NCBI GenBank assembly: GCA_019009955.1
Contig: CM032233.1
Location: forward strand, 125,218,501 to 125,282,500
Length of the DNA stretch: 64,000 nucleotides
Direction: 5' to 3'
Source of the DNA: Riptortus pedestris
Lineage: Eukaryota > Arthropoda > Insecta > Hemiptera > Alydidae
The notes beneath the pieces are model-generated. The model did not search any database. It was given only the letters and a program-made list of their open reading frames with translations, and was not told the DNA's origin. Both the position numbers and the translations under genes were made by a program. Of this stretch, positions 1 through 10,019 are shown piece by piece. Positions within the stretch are counted from its first letter, which is position 1; each line of letters starts with the position of its first letter.

Positions 1-28
1 ACATTCAATAGTAACTGCTATGTTCACA

Positions 29-143
29 TTTTAGCAGATTTCCCTTAAGGGAAAGCAGCTATTGAGGTCGTACTCGATTTTCAAAAAAATTCTTCAGATG
101 TCCATCGATCCTACCCAGAAGATGATGAAAATGAGGTCCGTTC

Positions 144-203
<60 letters not shown>

Positions 204-257
204 TAACGGTCAACGCTCTAGCGGTCGCAATTTTTGTTTGATCGTTACCAAACTCGA

Positions 258-319
<62 letters not shown>

Positions 320-790
320 ATTGTAACCCCTGTCTGTACATTGATTTTTTTCTCGAAGTTTCACGATAACTGTTCGTTTCACATGTCATAGACAGTATAA
401 CTGCATTTTGTTTCTTTCGTGTATGTTTGTTTGTGTGTGTATGTATTTGTCTGTTGTCTAGCAAATTTTTATTTAATCGTTACCAAACTCGGTATTTAAT
501 CGTTTTATGTAAAAAGAAAGATCAAGTTCATTAACGGATGAAATCGGACCAGTGGTGGGGGGGGGGTTTAGAGAGGGGGAATTTCGAAAATTCGAAATAC
601 CTCCGTTATTATACGCCGGATCGAAAAATTGTATAGAACCAGTATTATTGCAAATTAAATTTATTATAAATATTGCAATATACATTTATTCTCTATCTTG
701 AATATTAACCGAGACATTTGCGTTTTTATTAAGGGTAATGGACGAGCGACAGACTTTTATTTTTTTTACGCAGCCCCTGCTTGACGTACT
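29..790 (-). mobile_element. HLE-1 copy, interrupted in its core
   Basis: The 3' palindrome (TTTTAGCAGATTTCCC, TTAA, complement) is at the left edge and the 5' terminus (CAGCCCCTGC) is near 770-789, so the element is reversed. The (AT)n core at 151-200 is followed by the conserved CTAGCGGTCGCAATTTTTG block. A second (AT)n/(GA)n tract and a REP-B piece (318-440) follow, and then the same core block is repeated at about 450-500. The REP-B insertion is therefore flanked by duplicated HLE-1 core sequence. The 5' end is worn (GACGTACT instead of GACGGACT). Confidence 0.8.
318..440 (-). mobile_element. REP-B 3' terminal fragment inside HLE-1
   Basis: The TTGTAACCCCTGTCTGTACA stretch and the following TTTCACGATAACTGTTCG are the reverse complement of the right end of the REP-B copies at 18464 and 52560. 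Only the last ~120 bp is present. It sits beside (AT)n/(GA)n in the core of the host HLE-1 copy. Confidence 0.65.
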
Positions 791-944
791 TTCTTTTCTT
801 TAGTAAAGTTTTTAGGGGCCCAAATATTGTGCTTGAACTAGAGCTAAGCTTTTCATTGATGATATCGCCGTTGAATGTATTATTGTCATGAATGTTATAA
901 TATTATCTTCCCTTTTATAAATATTCAAACTTCCGATACCCTAG

Positions 945-1519
945 AGTATTAAAGTCTAAACCATATTTGGGAAACACCGGTCCACTGTAAGGTTTGATCC
1001 GGCCCACCAGACATTTTGAAATACCAAATTAAACAAAAATATTACACTATTTACTCCAAATGAGGAGAATGAAGAGAGATTTGTGCGTTTGGCAGTACTT
1101 ATAAATGCGAACAGTTCATTTCAATGATGAAAGTTAATAAATCAAAACATCGTACAAGGCTGACTGACGATAATTTGGAAAATTCTTTACGTCTTTTTAT
1201 CAGTGGGATTAATCCAAGCATCGATGGATTAGTTTCCCAAATTCAAGCTCAAGTGTCTCATTGATTTCGGTGTCGCTATTTAACTTTCGTCGTTTGTAAT
1301 AATTCCAAATTTTACGATTTAATGTTGTACCTATTTTTTCATTTCATTTTGTTATTTTAATAAATTGTATTATAATTACATGGTTCTATAATTTCATGTC
1401 TGATATCTATCGTTAAAAATTATGAACACTACTTTAAAATGCACTACTTTTAAAAGCGGTCAGTGAACGTATTTGCACACTAAGGTTTGGCCCACAACAT
1501 GACAAAGGTTGCCTATACC
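945..1519 (+). mobile_element. hAT transposon remnant (3' part)
   Basis: The segment carries a transposase C-terminus (1088-1264), then an AT-rich 3' region. It ends in a degenerate terminus (AAGGTTGCCTATACC) related to the better-preserved terminus at 4798. The 1340-1519 part is collinear with 4612-4798, which identifies a repeat family. Ends of the form CAGGTATGGGCAACC are typical of hAT elements (Charlie-like). The left terminus is not visible. Confidence 0.6.
1088..1264 (+). pseudogene. hAT transposase C-terminal dimerisation region (59 codons)
   Basis: The frame opened at 1088 reads FGSTYKCEQFISMMK, then NKSKHRTRLTDDNLENSLR, then GLVSQIQAQVSH and a stop at 1262-1264. In the hAT branch that includes ZBED5/FAM200/EPM2AIP1-like proteins, the C-terminal dimerisation domain has the pattern FGSTY-CEQ-FS-MK-K-RSRLTD-HL, ending close to SH. 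The stop falls where that family ends. The upstream 600-residue catalytic part is missing, so this is a dead fragment. It is too short to show up as a long ORF. The call rests on motif memory, not a search. Confidence 0.65.
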
Positions 1520-2020
1520 GCGTCTAAACGAAAGACTTAGGAATGTCTTCATTTCAATGTATGATCATCCTGAATGTTTCCGAGCAAATATTTTTTCGGT
1601 CGAGTCCTGCATTTCATACAAAACCGGTTGCTATAAGCATTGTCTGTGAGTCCTCGGCCGCCGTGGTGCAGAGTTTAGAGTTGAATTCATATAAGGGAAT
1701 ATATCGGTAGTAGAGGTTGACATAATGAAAGCATTAGGGTGGACTTGGAAAGGTAATAGGAAAGCGAAGATGAAATTAGTGGGAGTAGAGGGTGTAGAAC
1801 AATGCAGTGAGATTGCAGGGCAGGCATAAATCTCAGGGGTGGGGGGGGGGTGTAGGTTCTCCCCTCCTGGAGGTGTGTTCCTACGGTCACCCATCCACTA
1901 CTGGCTTTATCACTTCGCTAACCCCCAGCCTCCCCATTCTCACCCCATACATCTCCTCCAGCTCAACCCCACGTATCCACAGATCCAGCTCACCACCCTT
2001 AATGGCTGTAAAAGGGAAAA
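1520..2020. other. Unassigned intergenic DNA with a G run
   Basis: No feature was recognised. The stretch includes GC-richer DNA (1640-2010) with a G run at about 1841-1850. Short overlapping ORFs on both strands here show no domain. Confidence 0.4.
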
Positions 2021-2063
2021 AAGTCCGTCACGCTCCTGATGAGATAACTAATCAGATTTGCCA
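2021..2063 (+). mobile_element. Decayed solo HLE-1 5' terminus
   Basis: GTCCGTCACGCTCCTGATGA followed by AATCAGATTTGCC keeps the HLE-1 start and the inverted-repeat motif, but the hairpin is broken. No HLE-1 interior follows before the complete copy at 2123. Confidence 0.55.
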
Positions 2064-2122
2064 CTCGCTCCAATGCATGACGTCATTTCACATCTTAGAC
2101 AATTCTCGTATAATAAGAAAAA

Positions 2123-2939
2123 GTCCGTCACGCAGGGGCTGCGTAAACTAAGCAGATTTCCCACGTGAAGTTTAATAATAGAGAAATCTACCTCACACCA
2201 CACAACACCACCCTGAGTAAATACAAACGGTAATGAGAAATCTTTCAGTTAATTTTAATAAGCTCCCAACGGAAACGGCTTATGAATTGCAAACAAATAC
2301 GTCTGCTTCCCACTGTGGGACAGAGAGCTGAACAGATAGACATATTCTTCACCGGAAAGAAAAACAATTACTGATAGAAATCTGAATATAAAACAATAAC
2401 TTTATTCAAAACTATTTACTATATCTAGTACTGCAATTTATAATGAATCAGAATAATTTATGTTTTAATAACTCAAATTTTAGTAGTCCAAGAACTAAAG
2501 AAGGGGGGGGGGGGCGGATGAACAGAACGTATTTTCATAAATCTCAATAAGTAAAAGCTGAAACGACAAGAAAGGTTAGAAGAAGCTTTCAAGAGAGCCG
2601 AACAGTTGCCGGAAACGGCAGAACTATACCCGATCACATGTCCCACACAAATAACAAAAATGCAAATATCTCGGTTAATATTCAAGATAGAGAATAAATT
2701 TGTATAACAATATTTATAGTAAATTTAATTTTCAATAAGATTAGTTCTATACAACTTTTCGATCGGATGCATAATAACGGAGATATTTTGAATTTTCAAA
2801 AATTCCCCCCCTCTAAACCTCCCCTTCCTCTGGTCCGATTTTAGCCATAAGGGACTTGATCTTTTTTTTTACCTAAAACGGTTAAATATCGAGTTTGGTA
2901 ACGATCAAACAATAATTATGACTGCTAGAGCGTTAACAG

Positions 2940-2997
<58 letters not shown>

Positions 2998-3118
2998 GAA
3001 CGGACCTCATTTTTGTCATCCCCTAGGTAGGATAGATGAACATTTGAAGAAAAATTTAGAAAATTGCGTCATGAGTACGACCTCAATAGCTGATTTCCCT
3101 TAAGGGAAATCTGCTAAA
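2123..3118 (+). mobile_element. Full-length HLE-1, long form
   Basis: Intact 5' end (GTCCGTCACGCAGGGGCTGC, hairpin ACGCAG/CTGCGT), AAGCAGATTTCCC motif, long-form 5' region, G run at about 2501-2516, C-rich run near 2805-2830, (AT)n core at 2944-2992, and 3' palindrome ending CTGCTAAAA. About 996 bp. It contains no coding sequence. This is one of the best reference copies in the window. Confidence 0.85.
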
Positions 3119-3942
3119 AGAGAATTATCTTGGGGGTTGGCTAATTGTTTTCCGTGATTGCCTATACTGGTTTTCCAGCCGTGTGCATGACTCGCCTCAC
3201 GCGTCTCGACCGGAAGTAAGTTTAAATGCTCTTTTATTTTAAAAAGGTTAAAACTACAGTAATTTCAAACCTATTTAGAATTAAATGGACCAAAAAAACA
3301 CTTTAGCCCACGGGAAGACTAACTATTTTTGGTCAACAACGAAAGTGTTAACGGAAATCTGCTAAAAATATAAGTTAGTTACTGCAAAGAAGACGACTAT
3401 TTTTCTTTAGGTGGATGTTAATTATAAGGTACTGGTTTAAGTTGAGTGTAAACTATTAGCCCTGCCATTACCTGCACGAAATGGCTTAGCTTGTTCCCAG
3501 GGAAAGGGCATAGAGCCAGCTACTTACTGGCTGGCGGTAAATAATATCTTCATTGCAGCTTTCAAGCATAATTTATATATTCTTTAGAAACTCCCCACAA
3601 GCAGTTCCTAGCCACCTTCACAACATGCTATTCCCAACAGACGTACTTAAATAAGTCCGTCACGAAGGAGCTGCGTAAACTTTCCACGTGATGGAATATG
3701 AGGCGCCGATGCCCTCATCGAACTATCTATTCTCTATTTCTTCAACAATATTAAGCCTATGCAACCACAAATTCGAATTTGAGTAGGACAGTTGACGAAG
3801 AGTGATACAATTGCTGAAAAATGAAAGCTGAGTAAGAGTGGAAATACACGGATGGCTAAAAAATCCTGGGTTCAGCTTACACACTCTAACTAATTATCTT
3901 GCAACTCTGAATTAATAATTTTATCCTTTAACGGTTTTCTAT
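3119..3942. other. Intergenic, with two HLE-1 terminal scraps
   Basis: There is a 15-nt 3'-end scrap (GGAAATCTGCTAAAA) near 3354-3368. A solo 5' end (GTCCGTCACGAAGGAGCTGC) lies near 3657, with its hairpin stem altered. Nothing else is recognised. Confidence 0.45.
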
Positions 3943-4066
3943 ATTAGCTGATTTCCCTTAAAGGAAATCAGCTATTGAGGTCCTACTCATGACGCGATTT
4001 TCGACATCTTTCTTCAAATGTCCATCGTTCCTACCCAGGAGATGACGATGAAAATGATGTCCGTTC

Positions 4067-4126
<60 letters not shown>

Positions 4127-4610
4127 TAATTTCTGTTTACGCTCTAGTGGTCGCAATTTTTGTTTGTTCGTTACCAAACTCGATATTTGATCGTTTTATG
4201 TAAAAATAAAGATCAAGTTCGTTAATGGCTGAAATCGGACAAGTGGGAGGGGAGTTTAGAGGGGGGATTTTTGAAAATTCGAAATATCTCCGTTATTATG
4301 CGTCAGATCGAAACATTGTATAGAATCAATCGTCTTGCAGATTAAATTAACTATAAATATTGTTCTACTTATTTGTTCTCTATCTTGAATATTTGCCGAG
4401 ATATTTGCTTTTGTATTGTGTGTGTGGTCAGCAGAAGTCGCCTATATTTGGGACTTTCCGCCGAATGCAAGCTCGGCTGTTTACCTAGTTCGGCCGTTTC
4501 CGTAACTGTTCGTCACTCGTGAATTGGTTTAGAGATTCAGATGCAGATTTCTGTATTGTAAAACTAACGTTGGAAATCTGCTTAGTTTACGCAGCCCCTG
4601 CGTGACGGCC
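3943..4610 (-). mobile_element. HLE-1, short form
   Basis: 3' palindrome at 3944-3972, conserved 3' block, (AT)n core at about 4073-4130, G-rich run near 4240-4268, and 5' end ACGCAGCCCCTGCGTGACGG at 4589-4608. About 670 bp. The 5' end directly abuts the hAT fragment at 4612. Confidence 0.85.
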
Positions 4611-4611
4611 T

Positions 4612-4798
4612 GTTTTCATTACATTTTGTTATTTTAATAAATTATATTATAATTACATTGTCGTATAATTTCATGTCTAATATCTATTGATAACAATTAT
4701 GAACACTACTTTAAAGTGCACTACTGTTTAATGCGGCCCACGAACGTATTTGAACACTGAAGTTTGGCCCACAAAATGTTGAAGGTTGCCCATACCTG
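4612..4798 (+). mobile_element. hAT 3' terminal fragment
   Basis: Collinear with 1340-1519, including AATTTCATGTCTAATATCTA and GTTTGGCCCACAAAATGTTG. It ends at GGTTGCCCATACCTG, whose reverse complement CAGGTATGGGCAACC is an hAT-type terminus. It is bounded on the left by an HLE-1 5' end, suggesting insertion or deletion at that junction. Confidence 0.6.
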
Positions 4799-4849
4799 AA
4801 CTAAACAATATGTAATAACCCAATTTAAGCAAAATCTTAACTGTACAAG

Positions 4850-5290
4850 AGAGAGCCTACCTAATGTCCTTGATGTTGACGGCTCTTAGGACCAGCCTGG
4901 CTCATCACCCAGGCTGACAGAGGTAAGGAGGCTGGCTACTAGCATGAACATGAGCGGGCATCCCCGTCTCCTTTAATATTAATATTCCTCTTCGATTTTA
5001 GAAGGTCCAATAAATTCTCAACCCCTCAACCCTGACCATTGTCCTTCCTTTAGGTAGGAGATGCAACACCACCACCTCTAACGAACCCTGGCGCTTCTTC
5101 ATTTCACTTGCTTTTGTAGTGAAATACTCCTTGACTTTGGTCTTTACCTTCCTACCACTCTGCCCTACGTATGTAGCTTCACAGGAAAGGCAGATATCCG
5201 GTAGACACCAGAGAACACGATCTTAGGGGTTGGGGAATAGATGTTTGAGAGTCTTCTTGCTCCTGGAAACCGTCTTGAATGCTTTTCCAA
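4850..5290 (-). pseudogene. Penelope-like element GIY-YIG fragment
   Basis: On the minus strand, PKIVFSGVYRIS (about 5190-5235) is followed, after a frameshift, by CEATYVGQSGRKVKTKVKEY (about 5125-5185). This matches the GIY-YIG endonuclease of Penelope-like retroelements: GVYxI, a cysteine-containing spacer, then YVGQSGR and a basic helix. Upstream frames read SRSKKTLKHLF, as in the linker before this domain. No reverse transcriptase is left. The frameshift and missing RT show it is dead. Confidence 0.6.
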
Positions 5291-5344
5291 AATGTTGCCA
5301 ATTTTCGGCTTATCATATACTAATTGGATTATAATTTCGAAAGA

Positions 5345-5428
5345 GAGAATGCATGGTGAGATGAGAACAATAGCACGTCATACCAGCAGGTGGGAAATCT
5401 GCTTAGTTTACGCAGCTCCTGCGTGACG
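5345..5428 (-). mobile_element. HLE-1 5' terminal fragment
   Basis: GGGAAATCTGCTTAGTTTAC followed by GCAGCTCCTGCGTGACGGAC is a good 5' terminus. Its ~55-bp inner flank (GCATGGTGAGATGAGAACAA) recurs near 10070, 30310 and 35790, marking a subfamily. It is separated from the next 3' palindrome (5434) by TTTTT only. Confidence 0.7.
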
Positions 5429-5433
5429 GACTT

Positions 5434-5550
5434 TTTAACAGATTTCCCTTGAGGGAAATCAGCTATTGAGGTCGTACTCATGAAAGGTTTAATCAGCGAG
5501 TTTGGTGACGATTAAACAAAAATTGCGACCGCTAGAGCGTTAACAGACAA

Positions 5551-5603
<53 letters not shown>

Positions 5604-5712
5604 TTTTAACGGACCTCATTTTCGTCATCTCATGGGTGGAGTCGATGGACATTTGAAGAAATTTTTCGAAAATCGCGTCATGAATACGACCTCAATAGCT
5701 GATTTTCCTTAA
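5434..5712. mobile_element. HLE-1 fold-back with two 3' ends
   Basis: The left edge is a minus-oriented 3' palindrome (AACAGATTTCCCTTGAGG). After GTACTCATGA the sequence switches to plus-oriented core (GAGTTTGGTGACGATTAAAC), an (AT)n tract at 5552-5600, and a plus-oriented 3' end near 5712. There is no 5' end. The element is thus flanked by two 3' ends in inverted orientation. Confidence 0.65.
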
Positions 5713-5890
5713 AATCCTATGCATGGCTAATAAATATAGATATATTCCGTGAAGGGGAATCAGCTTTTCAGATCGTACTCATGACGCGATTTCGAAAAAT
5801 CATAGCCATAGGATTACTGAAAACAAAATAAATTAATTCTTAAAAAGACAGCAATTTTGATAAAAAAAAATCAATGAATGAGTTGTTCAA
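5711..5890. repeat. Duplicated segment with inverted ends (copy 1)
   Basis: This segment is nearly identical to 8276-8435. It begins AATCCTATGCATGGCT and contains AGCCATAGGATT in inverted orientation about 90 bp later. In between lies a decayed HLE-1 3' arm (CAGATCGTACTCATGACGCG). It ends with AATCAATGAATGAGTTGTT, after which copy 1 runs into HLE-1 core and copy 2 into a Penelope-like element. Confidence 0.65.
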
Positions 5891-5914
5891 ATGAGGCCCG
5901 TTCAAAACTGTATA

Positions 5915-5958
<44 letters not shown>

Positions 5959-5970
5959 CTGCTGTACCGC
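5891..5970 (-). mobile_element. HLE-1 core fragment
   Basis: AAATGAGGCCCGTTCAAAAC followed by (AT)n to about 5955 and TGTCTG is the HLE-1 core boundary. Both termini are absent. Confidence 0.55.
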
Positions 5971-6098
5971 TATCTTAACCATCAGGAAAAGCTAATAGCT
6001 TAAATAACTAACTGAAATATAAGGTTAGCAGTGAGAGGACAGAAAGGAAGTCTCCCACCTCACCTCCCTCACTCACTGTTGGCAACAAACGTCCTAAT
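5971..6098. repeat. Flank repeat S (copy 1)
   Basis: About 128 bp (from ATCTTAACCATCAGGAAAAG to GGCAACAAACGTCC) that recurs at 12386-12516. Both copies directly adjoin the 3' palindrome of a minus-oriented HLE-1. It contains no HLE-1 sequence and no ORF. Confidence 0.65.
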
Positions 6099-6220
6099 TT
6101 TTAGCAGATTTCCCTTAAGGGAAATCAGCTATTGAGGTCGTACTCATGACGCTATTTGCGAAAATTTTCTTCAAATGTCCATCGATCCTACCCAGGAGAT
6201 GACGAAAATGAGGTCCGTTC

Positions 6221-6274
<54 letters not shown>

Positions 6275-6710
6275 TTGTCTGTTAACGCTCTAGCGGTCGC
6301 AATTTTTGTTTAATCGTCACCAAACTCGGTGTTTAATCGTTTTATGTACAAAGAAACACCTGAAATCGGACCAGCGGGAGGGGGGAGGGGGTTTAGAGGG
6401 TGAGAATTTCAAAAATTCAAAATATCTCTGTTACTATAAGTCGGATCGAAAAATTGTATAGAACCAATCTTATTGCAAATTAAATTTACTATATATATTG
6501 TTCTATACATTTATTCTCTTTCTTGAATATTAACCGAGATATTTGCATTTTTATTAAGTGCAACGGACGAGCTATGGACGCTTTTATTCCTTCCCGCCGA
6601 AAGCTAGTTCGGCCGTTTCCGTAACTGTTCGGCACTCGTATGGAGATTTCTCTATTGTATAACTTTACGGGGGAAATCTGCTTAGTTTACGCAGCCCCTG
6701 CGTGACGGAC
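6099..6710 (-). mobile_element. HLE-1, short form, well preserved
   Basis: Perfect 3' palindrome, GAGGTCGTACTCATGACG block, (AT)n core at 6227-6272, AGCGGTCGCAATTTTTG block, G run (GGGAGGGGGGAGGGGG), and intact 5' end CAGCCCCTGCGTGACGGAC. About 612 bp. A good short-form reference. Confidence 0.88.
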
Positions 6711-7485
6711 TTTTTTGAGCTTCGTTTGGTTTTGTTTCAGTTAGCCATCTTTGAGTTGTTTTCATATCTAGCAAAGCCGACATAGTTCTAAAGCTCCAGA
6801 TATTTTGTTATGTATAATTGATAAGGTATTGATAATTTCTCACATTTTGGCAGCCCTGGGATAAATTTACATACAACTTAACTATATAAAAATATGCTGT
6901 GTCTTGAAGTTTCTAGTGGTATATTATTCTAGGTAGAATATCGTAAATATGTAATAGTTTTTCTGTGTATTTCAAATAGGAGACAATAATAAAGAAACCC
7001 TCTTTTAGTTAGAGTCTACTTTAAAAACACTTTAAACCTTGCCCCTCCCTCCGCTAGCTTATAATTAAAAGAGAGGTACTTTGATATTCTTTATACATAT
7101 TTCATTCTGCTTTTTTTTTTTTTTTTTTTTTTCAGTGGGCCACCGTGAGAGCTACATTCCATATTCTAAAGAGTAGGAGGGCGAATAAAATGATTTAGAA
7201 CGAGGTCGCTCAATGAGAGAGCGATGGAGAAAGGTTCAAGGTGAATTATAAAATTCTACGCTTTCCACACGGCCACTTCCAACTTGATCCAATTCCCTCC
7301 AACTCGAAGCAAAGGCAGACTTTTCCCATATTTAGGGAGTTGGGCTCGCCTATTGGACGTAGCTCCCCTGCAACTATACCACAGGGGGGCATCCTGAAAT
7401 CCATGAAAAACTCTTAAGTTGCACTTGAATGTCATATACAATATGTCTTTCCCAATTCACAGATAATTTTCCTATATAAAAAAAA
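6711..7485. other. Unassigned intergenic DNA
   Basis: No coding domain seen. A T run lies at about 7111-7132. The 61-codon minus-strand ORF at 7256-7441 has no recognisable motif. Confidence 0.4.
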
Positions 7486-8077
7486 TTCCGTCACCGAGGG
7501 GATGCGTAAACTAAGCAGATTTCTCAAGTGAAGTTATACAATAGAGAAATCTCTATACGAGAGCCGAGCACTTACGGAAACGGCCGAACTAGCTTTTGGC
7601 GGAAAACTCACTCGTGCGTTATCCGCCCACATTTAATAAAAATGCAAATATCTCGGTTAATATTCAAGATAGAGAATAAATGTATCGAACAATATTTATA
7701 GTAAATTTAATTTGCAATAAGATCGATTTTTTACAATTTTTTGATCCGACGTATGGTAACGGAGATATTTCGAATTTTCGACCCTAAACCCCTCCCTCCC
7801 ACTTGTCCGATTTCAGCCATTAACAACCTCCATCTGTCTTTTTGCATAAAACGTTTAAATATCGAGTTTGGTAACGATCAAACAAAAATTGCGACCGCTA
7901 GAGTGTTAACAGAAAAATATAATTATATCTAACGGACCTCATTTTCATTTCCTGGATAGGATCGATACACATTTGAAGAAAATTTTCGATTTTTTCGTAC
8001 TCATGACGCGATTTTTGAAAAATTTCTTCAAATGTCCATCGATCCTACCTAAGAGATGATGAAAATGAGGTCCATTC

Positions 8078-8133
<56 letters not shown>

Positions 8134-8275
8134 TTTTGAACGGACTTCATTTTCGTCATCTCTTGGGTAGGATCGATGGACATTTGAAGAAATTTTTCGA
8201 AAATCGTGTCATGAGTTATCGAGTACGACCTCAATGGTTGATTCCCTGAAAGGAAATCTGCTAAAATCCTATGCA
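7486..8275 (+). mobile_element. HLE-1 with an inverted-repeat 3' half
   Basis: The 5' end (TCCGTCACCGAGGGG) near 7488 is somewhat diverged. The core has lost its (AT)n tract, and the first 3' arm stops near 7996. It is followed by a minus 3' arm (TTCGTACTCATGACGCG), an (AT)n tract at 8083-8130, and a plus 3' arm ending CTGCTAAAA at 8275. The segment 7997-8275 is a fold-back of two 3' arms around an AT tract. Confidence 0.75.
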
Positions 8276-8435
8276 TGTCTAATAACTATAGATATATTCC
8301 GTTAAGGGGAATCAGCTTTTCAGATCGTACTCATGACGCGATTTCGAAAAATCATAGCCATAGGATTACTGAAAACAAAATAAAGAAATTCTTAAAAAGC
8401 AATTTTGATAAAAAAAATCAATGAATGAGTTGTTA
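8276..8435. repeat. Duplicated segment with inverted ends (copy 2)
   Basis: Nearly identical to 5711-5890, from AATCCTATGCATGTCT to AATCAATGAATGAGTTGTT. It lies between the HLE-1 3' end and the Penelope-like RT. Confidence 0.65.
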
Positions 8436-8456
8436 CTCGTAGACTCATGAATACCA

Positions 8457-9653
8457 CGTATTTACGGGTTACCAAAGATTCATAAGAAAGATACTCCATT
8501 TAGACCAATATTATTTATGCTAGGTGGGCCAACATTCCAACCCAGCAATATTGATAGCCTGCAATTTGAACCCGTTCGTAGGCCACACACCATCGTTCGT
8601 TAAGAATTCTACCCGCCTAGTGGAACTACTAAAGAATGTAGAAATAATGGAATCTGACATATTAGCCAGCTTTGATGTCGAGTCGTTATTTACTAACGTC
8701 CCAGTACAAGACTCCATCGGCCTAATAAAAATGAAAGCTTGGTTAAATAACGAGATGTTAGATTTATTTGAATTAGTACTAACTACATGTTATTTTCAAT
8801 ATGACAATAACATATACAAGCAATAACATGGACTCGCTATGGGAAGCGCCCTGTCGTCAGTTGTGGACAATCTCTTTATGGAAGATTTCGAATCGTCAGC
8901 CTTTGAAAAATGGACAGTGAAATCCAAATTATGGCTTAGATACGTAGACGACTGTTTTATAATCTGGCAACACGGAAAAGAATAACTAATACATTTTTTT
9001 TAACTTCATGAACACGCAACACCCAAGATCAAATTCACCATAGAATTAGAGAATGACGGGAAATTAACGTTTCTTGATCTTTTAATAATTAAATAGGGCA
9101 ATAATAGATTCAACCATACAGTAAACAGACAACCAACAGCTACAGGTAGATATCTGAACGTCTCGTCCCACCACTACCCAGCACAAAAACATGGTATCAT
9201 CTATACATTAGTAAAGAGAGCTATTTCATTGTGCAACAATGAAACACACTTAAAAAATGAAATAATACAGCTCAAAGAAGAACTCCACTACAATGGCTAC
9301 AAAAAAAAACGATGTACCATGAGTATTAAGAAGAAACATGATGTCACCAAAAAACAACAAGACATTGAAAATACTCAAGTTAAACCATTGGGCAACATAA
9401 CACTTCCTTATAAAGCGGGGACTTCAGAAAGACTAGCAACAATACTTCGAAAATATAATTTACGAACAGTATTCGAACCACAAAAAATATTCAATGACTA
9501 TTTCAAAAGTCCGAATGACACCCAAATTATTACAAGATAGTGGAGTTTATATGATATGTCGTTGCGGCAAAGTTTATGTGGGACCGACAGGTAAGAAAAC
9601 TGCTACAAGAGTTAACCAACACATTTTTTATCTAAATCGTCACAGAACAAAAA
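8457..9653 (+). pseudogene. Penelope-like element: reverse transcriptase plus GIY-YIG, decayed
   Basis: Across several frames the Penelope RT order is readable: YGLPKIHKKDTPFRPI at 8463, VKNSTRLVELL, palm motif A SFDVESLFTNVP near 8668, motif B GLAMGSALSSVVDNLFME near 8829, and motif C RYVDDCFIIW (catalytic DD at 8947-8952). Then come FLDLLIIK and GRYLNVSSHHYPAQK, a charged linker, and the C-terminal GIY-YIG start GVYMICRCGKVYVG near 9544. A stop at 8824-8826 and several frameshifts make it dead. The N-terminal part before the KIHK motif is absent. The HLE-1 at 9654 cuts the endonuclease domain. Confidence 0.8.
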
Positions 9654-10019
9654 GTCCGTCACGCAGGGGCTGCGTAAACTAAGCAGATTTAGTAGTCCAA
9701 AACTTTAAGACGGGGGGGGAGGTCATCAGGGCATATTTGCATGTATCTCGTATAATAAAGGTCTCTTGAATACAATTTTTGGTATTTAAACTTCCAATAA
9801 TGTGATTTATTATGTAGCAGAGTATTGTTTACGTAACATGAGTAGAAGTGGCGGTTTGGTGAAAACTATAAAAATATCTATATATATATATACAGTTTTG
9901 AACAGACCTCATTTTCGTCATCTACTAGGTAGGATCGATGGACATTTGAAGAAAAATGTCGAAAATTCCGTCATGAGTACAACCTCAATAGCTGATTTCC
10001 CTTAAGGGAAATCTGCTAA
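9654..10019 (+). mobile_element. Internally deleted HLE-1 inserted in Penelope-like element
   Basis: Perfect 5' end (GTCCGTCACGCAGGGGCTGC) and perfect 3' palindrome ending CTGCTAAAA. It is only 366 bp, because the 5' region jumps from CAGATTT into internal sequence at 9689. Its AT core is short (9878-9892). The 3' arm carries the diagnostic ATCTACTAGGTAGG variant. Confidence 0.85.
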
